Shown piece after piece: positions 34,154-36,960 of a stretch of 36,960 nucleotides of DNA (the stretch's first letter is position 1; every line of letters begins with the position of its first letter). Source of the stretch: Armatimonadota bacterium (GTDB lineage: Bacteria; Sysuimicrobiota; Sysuimicrobiia; Sysuimicrobiales; Humicultoraceae); contig JAVKIA010000023.1 of the NCBI GenBank assembly GCA_031459715.1, positions 1 through 36,960 on the forward strand, written 5' to 3'. The notes beneath the pieces are model-generated. The model did no database searches and was not told where the DNA came from. It was given only the letters and a program-made list of their open reading frames with translations. The translations under genes and the position numbers were made by a program.

Positions 34154-35032
34154 TCAGCCGCTGCCCACCTCCTGCGGGTAGGGGCGATCGATCTGCGCGG
34201 CAAGCTCGGCCCCGAAGAGCAGAATCGCCGCCGACAGGTACATCCACACCAGGAAGACGATGATGCCCGTGAGCGACCCGTACACCAGCTGGTAACGGGC
34301 AAAGGTCTGCAGGTACCAGAAGAAGGCGTGCTTGATGCCCTCGAAGAGCGCCCCCGCCGTCACCGCCCCGGCCACGGTGCGTGACCAGGGCAGCCTCACG
34401 TTGGGCAGGTAGCGGTAGATCACCAGGAAGGTCAGGCTGCTCAACCCCAGGGGGACCAGGGCGGAGGCCAGCCGCGCCAGCGGAGTGCCGCCGACCGTGG
34501 CCATGGCCCGGACCAGCCCAGGAAAGGCCGCCAGCACCTGGAGAAGGGCCGAGGTGAGGAGGGAGAGGAGGATGAAGGCGCCGGCCATTACGATCAGTCC
34601 CAGGTCCAACAGCTTCCCCAGGAGGAAGGAGCGGCGGCGCGGCACGCGGAGGAGGCGGTTGAGGGCGTTGCGCAGGGTGGCCGCCACGGCGGTGGCGCTC
34701 CAGACGAGGCCGACGATGGCCAGGGCGCCGAACGTGCCCCGCAGGCGGACGGTCTCGGCGACGTTGCGGTCAACGAACTCTGCGGTGGCGGGCGGCAGGT
34801 AGTGGGAGAGGGTCTCGGCGATAGCCCGACGCACGTCGATCTCGTTGACCACCAGGCCGGCGGCGGCCACGATGGCCAGCAGCAGCGGGAAGATGGAAAA
34901 GAGCGCCGAGTAGGCGATGGCGGCGGCCAGCTCAAACGCCCCGTCCTGCAGGAACCGTTTGTAGGCCTCCGTGACCACCCAGAGCGGCCGGATGCGGGGA
35001 AGAGCCGGCGACCGGCTCAGCGAGAGGCGCAC
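34154..35032 (-). CDS. YihY/virulence factor BrkB family membrane protein
   Basis: Inner-membrane protein of unknown exact function; the family was once misnamed RNase BN. The 292-aa protein has about six helices, e.g. FELAAAIAYSALFSIFPLLLA (family motif AxAISYYxLFSIFPLLL), FGALAIVGLVWSATAVAAT, and the C-terminal YGSLTGIIVFLVWMYLSAAI with LFGAELAA. The start is GTG 35032. TACAAT lies 9 nt upstream, so the mRNA may be leaderless. It converges on the otsAB fusion gene. Confidence 0.9.
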   Translation of the reverse strand: MRLSLSRSPALPRIRPLWVVTEAYKRFLQDGAFELAAAIAYSALFSIFPLLLAIVAAAGLVVNEIDVRRAIAETLSHYLPPATAEFVDRNVAETVRLRGTFGALAIVGLVWSATAVAATLRNALNRLLRVPRRRSFLLGKLLDLGLIVMAGAFILLSLLTSALLQVLAAFPGLVRAMATVGGTPLARLASALVPLGLSSLTFLVIYRYLPNVRLPWSRTVAGAVTAGALFEGIKHAFFWYLQTFARYQLVYGSLTGIIVFLVWMYLSAAILLFGAELAAQIDRPYPQEVGSG

Positions 35033-35041
35033 GGTCTGCCC

Positions 35042-35050
35042 ATTGTATCA
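35042..35050 (-). promoter_or_regulatory. Extended -10 promoter for the YihY gene
   Basis: On the minus strand TGATACAAT reads TG-n-TACAAT, an extended -10 element. No -35 box is seen, which is normal for this promoter class. Only 9 nt separate the box from GTG 35032, leaving a leader of about 3 nt or none. The element overlaps the stop codon of the arsM gene. Confidence 0.6.
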
Positions 35051-35791
35051 AAGGGCGGCCGGCTTGCGCGCGCGCAGCGTGATGCTGAAAACCTCGCCGC
35101 TACCGCGGGCCAGCACCTCCACCGCGGTGAACCCGGCGCGGCGGATGCGCTCCAGGTAGGCTTCCTCGACCTCGGCCCCGTCCACGCAGGCAGCCCACCG
35201 CTTCGGGTCCACGGGCGAGCCTGAGGGGCGGGGACGCTGGCGGACCAGGTCGGCCACGACCATTCGGCCCCCCGGCCTCAGGACGCGGAAGGCCTCACGG
35301 AACGCCCGCTCCTTGTCCGGCACCAGGTTGAGCACACAGTTGCTGATGACCACATCCACGCTGGCCTCGGGCAGGGGCAGCGCTTCGATCTCGCCCAGGC
35401 GGAACTCCACCTGAGGATATCCCAGGCGCGCCGCGTCGGCGCGGGCGCGCCAGACCATCTCCGGAGTCATGTCCACGCCGATAACCCGTCCTCGCGGACC
35501 GACCCGCTCGGCTGCGCGCAAGGCGTCAAGACCACGTCCGGAGCCCAGGTCGAGGACCACCTCGCCCGGCCCCAGGTCCGCGGCCTCCACCGGCGAGCCG
35601 CATCCCAGCGAGGGGATGCCGGCGAGGTGGGCTTCCTCGGCCAGGAAGGGGTAGCGGCTGTCGACCAGGTCGGCGTCGCGACTGTCGGCGGAGGTGCTGC
35701 AGCACTCCTCCACCAGGGTGCCGCAGCAGCCCCGCTCTGCCGCTTTTGCGTAGTAGTCACGCACCACCAGCTTGATGGCGATCTCCTCCAC
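35048..35791 (-). CDS. arsM: Arsenite methyltransferase
   Basis: S-adenosylmethionine-dependent methylation of trivalent arsenic. The 247-aa protein shows the SAM-binding VVLDLGSGRGLDALRAA and VIGVDMTPEM, with the family segments LGCGSP and SNCVLNLVPDK. Cys64, Cys152 and Cys202 match the three conserved cysteines that bind As(III). The N-terminus also has GCCGTLVEECC. GTG 35791 has AGGAGG upstream at a normal distance. It is the last gene of the arsR-arsN2-arsM operon, which lies on the minus strand. No efflux pump or arsenate reductase is in the window. Confidence 0.93.
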   Translation of the reverse strand: MEEIAIKLVVRDYYAKAAERGCCGTLVEECCSTSADSRDADLVDSRYPFLAEEAHLAGIPSLGCGSPVEAADLGPGEVVLDLGSGRGLDALRAAERVGPRGRVIGVDMTPEMVWRARADAARLGYPQVEFRLGEIEALPLPEASVDVVISNCVLNLVPDKERAFREAFRVLRPGGRMVVADLVRQRPRPSGSPVDPKRWAACVDGAEVEEAYLERIRRAGFTAVEVLARGSGEVFSITLRARKPAAL

Positions 35792-35929
35792 GGACGTTCC
35801 TCCTCGTCATTGAAACTCAGAGTCCGCTCTCCTCCGCCCGCAACGTCGCTGTGCCGCCAAGAGGGCACTACCCCCGCGCTTCAGGGCGGCGATGCTTGGA
35901 CAGCCGGCGCCTGGACAGCCGGCGTCCGG
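35792..35929 (-). other. arsN2-arsM intergenic region with a 15-bp tandem repeat
   Basis: TGGACAGCCGGCG occurs at 35897-35909 and 35912-35924, a direct repeat with a 15-bp period. The rest shows no ORF and no clear terminator. The arsM ribosome binding site AGGAGG lies at the left end. The repeat's role is unknown. Confidence 0.5.
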
Positions 35930-36394
35930 TTAAGGTGTCCCCAGCCGGCGGCGCATGGCTACCGCGGAGGCGCAGCATTCGTCCCCCAGCTCCGCTGAGG
36001 CGAAGAGGCGGCGGTCGAGCCTCTCCCTCGCCACCTGGTGGAAGCCCAGGCGGGCGAAGAAGCGTGCCGCCCCAGTGGTCAGCAGGGCCAGTTCGCGCAC
36101 CCCGCGCCGCCGCGCCTCCGTAACTGCTGCAGCCACCAGCGCCTGCCCCAGCCCGCGCCCGCGGCGCGGCGCCGCCACCGCCACCGAGCGGAGGAGCGCC
36201 ACGTCGCCGTATATCTCCAGCCCGGCGGCGCCGGCGATCCCCCCACGGTCCTCGGCCACGAGAAACGTCTCCAGGTGTTCCTCCACCCCTGTCAGGGGCA
36301 GGCCGGCATCCCGCAGCAGCGCGACGATGGCCTCGTAATCTGCCCTGCGGGCCGGGCGGATCGCCGTGCCAGAAGATCCATCGACAGATGTCAA
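35930..36394 (-). CDS. arsN2: GNAT acetyltransferase, ArsN2-type
   Basis: A GCN5-related N-acetyltransferase of 154 aa. The acetyl-CoA motif is VAAPRRGRGLGQALVAAAVTE, followed by LALLTTGAARFFARLGF. This pattern and the position between arsR and arsM match ArsN2, a family found in arsenic operons and thought to acetylate an arsenic-containing compound. The start is TTG 36394 with GAGGAAA upstream; no ATG is in frame. It starts 13 nt after the arsR stop. Confidence 0.85.
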   Translation of the reverse strand: MTSVDGSSGTAIRPARRADYEAIVALLRDAGLPLTGVEEHLETFLVAEDRGGIAGAAGLEIYGDVALLRSVAVAAPRRGRGLGQALVAAAVTEARRRGVRELALLTTGAARFFARLGFHQVARERLDRRLFASAELGDECCASAVAMRRRLGTP

Positions 36395-36407
36395 TGCATT
36401 TCCTCGC

Positions 36408-36773
36408 TTAGACCAGTGCCAGCAGCTCCTGCACCAGCCTCTTCACCCCCGGTCTGGCCAGCGGGTAGTAGGCCCGGGTCCCGCGGCGCTGCACCTCTAC
36501 TAGCGCAGCCTCCCGCAGGACCCGGAGGTGATAGGAGATGGTCGGCTGTCCCAGGTCCAGGGCTGACTCAATCTCGCAGACACACAGCGCCTGGTAACGC
36601 ACCAGGAAGTGCATGATACGCAGGCGGGCCGGTGCGGCCAGCGCCTGGAGCATCTCCCCCAAAGCCGCCAGGCGCTCCTCGTCGAACCGGGTGCGCGCCG
36701 CCTCCTGCTGACAGCCCCCCGGGCAACACGTACGCACATCCCCGGGGATGGCCTTCTCTGCGGTCACCACCAT
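36408..36773 (-). CDS. arsR: ArsR-family arsenic-responsive repressor
   Basis: Winged-helix repressor released by As(III). The 121-aa protein has LALAAPARLRIMHFL-like helices, the metal motif LCVCEIE (Cys64, Cys66) at the start of the recognition helix, DLGQPTISYHLRVLREAALV, and RGTRAYYPL in the wing. Extra Cys16, Cys17 and Cys21 (TCCPGGC) near the N-terminus could form part of a second metal site. ATG 36773 has GGAGGG upstream. It is the first gene of arsR-arsN2-arsM, behind a consensus promoter. Confidence 0.94.
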   Translation of the reverse strand: MVVTAEKAIPGDVRTCCPGGCQQEAARTRFDEERLAALGEMLQALAAPARLRIMHFLVRYQALCVCEIESALDLGQPTISYHLRVLREAALVEVQRRGTRAYYPLARPGVKRLVQELLALV

Positions 36774-36847
36774 GCTCTCGGCCCTCCGCCTGGTCTGTCA
36801 ACTTGCGCTGGCAGGATCGAGCCAGTGATCTGAATTGACGGAGACCA

Positions 36848-36876
36848 CTTAAAGCTCTTCTCCGGTGCTGTGTCAA
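36848..36876 (-). promoter_or_regulatory. arsR operon promoter
   Basis: On the minus strand a perfect TTGACA (36876-36871) is separated by 17 bp from TTTAAG (36853-36848). Transcription would start near 36841, giving a leader of about 68 nt before ATG 36773. An ArsR operator is expected here, but I cannot point to a convincing palindrome. Confidence 0.75.
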
Positions 36877-36960
36877 GTCCTTCGGGCAGGGTCGGGCGTG
36901 TTAGAATTGCTGCAACAGGTCGGCGTGGTCGCCGCCGGAAGGGACAGAAACCTTTCACTT
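36877..36960. other. Right edge, no gene seen
   Basis: These 84 bp hold no recognisable gene. On the plus strand TAGAAT at about 36903-36908 could be a -10 box for a gene beyond the window, but no -35 is clear. Confidence 0.3.

Noticed and set aside
35891-35930. CRISPR-like repeats
   Set aside because: Only two 13-bp copies with no spacers of normal size; a simple tandem duplication.

Overview
The window comes from a GC-rich (roughly two thirds G+C), tightly packed bacterial genome. Genes have strong G/C third positions, frequent GTG and TTG starts, stop/start overlaps inside operons and convergent genes whose 3' ends overlap. There are no rRNA, tRNA, CRISPR or transposase genes. The gene content (long-form Ndk, BMP-type purine ABC importer, OtsA-OtsB fusion, c-di-AMP riboswitch, WalJ-like hydrolase, SppA) suggests a free-living, possibly thermotolerant bacterium from a little-cultured lineage. 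I cannot name the phylum from sequence alone.

Layout: 1-396 is the 5' part of a GH1 beta-glycosidase running off the left edge. 508-3122 holds an unknown protein, ndk, a 47-nt near-perfect palindrome, a decayed mutY with an in-frame internal deletion plus an amber codon, and nth. 3202-5002 holds an M24 peptidase and a TetR regulator whose only sensible start is CTG, with an 18-bp perfect operator-like palindrome upstream. 5190-20333 is a purine block: carbamate kinase; a three-subunit xanthine dehydrogenase operon with an 8-oxoguanine-deaminase-like amidohydrolase inside it; a divergent BMP-type ABC importer; a purine-type phosphoribosyltransferase; and adenine deaminase. A group II PLP decarboxylase sits unexpectedly inside this block.

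20323-25569 is a housekeeping stretch: two small proteins, a zincin-fold peptidase, SppA, an MBL-fold hydrolase and glycerate 2-kinase. 25570-30429 is carbohydrate metabolism: glycogen synthase from a promoter so close to its start codon that the mRNA is probably leaderless, a GalT-type uridylyltransferase, and a secreted clan GH-A glycosidase with foreign-looking codon use. 30504-35032 is an osmotic-stress group: MscS, a ydaO-type c-di-AMP riboswitch, a fused trehalose-6-phosphate synthase/phosphatase and a YihY-family membrane protein. 35048-36876 is an arsenic operon on the minus strand, arsR-arsN2-arsM, with a clear promoter.

How the genes work together: imported purines can be deaminated (adenine to hypoxanthine, 8-oxoguanine to urate), oxidised by xanthine dehydrogenase or salvaged by the phosphoribosyltransferase, and carbamate kinase could recover ATP at the end of a purine-ring degradation route whose middle steps are not in this window. 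The riboswitch ties trehalose synthesis to c-di-AMP, a messenger for osmotic balance, next to an osmotic safety valve. The most unusual items are the 47-nt palindrome beside the mutY remnant, the remnant itself with all four Fe-S cysteines kept in frame, the CTG-started TetR, the c-di-AMP control of a fused OtsAB, and two probable leaderless promoters.
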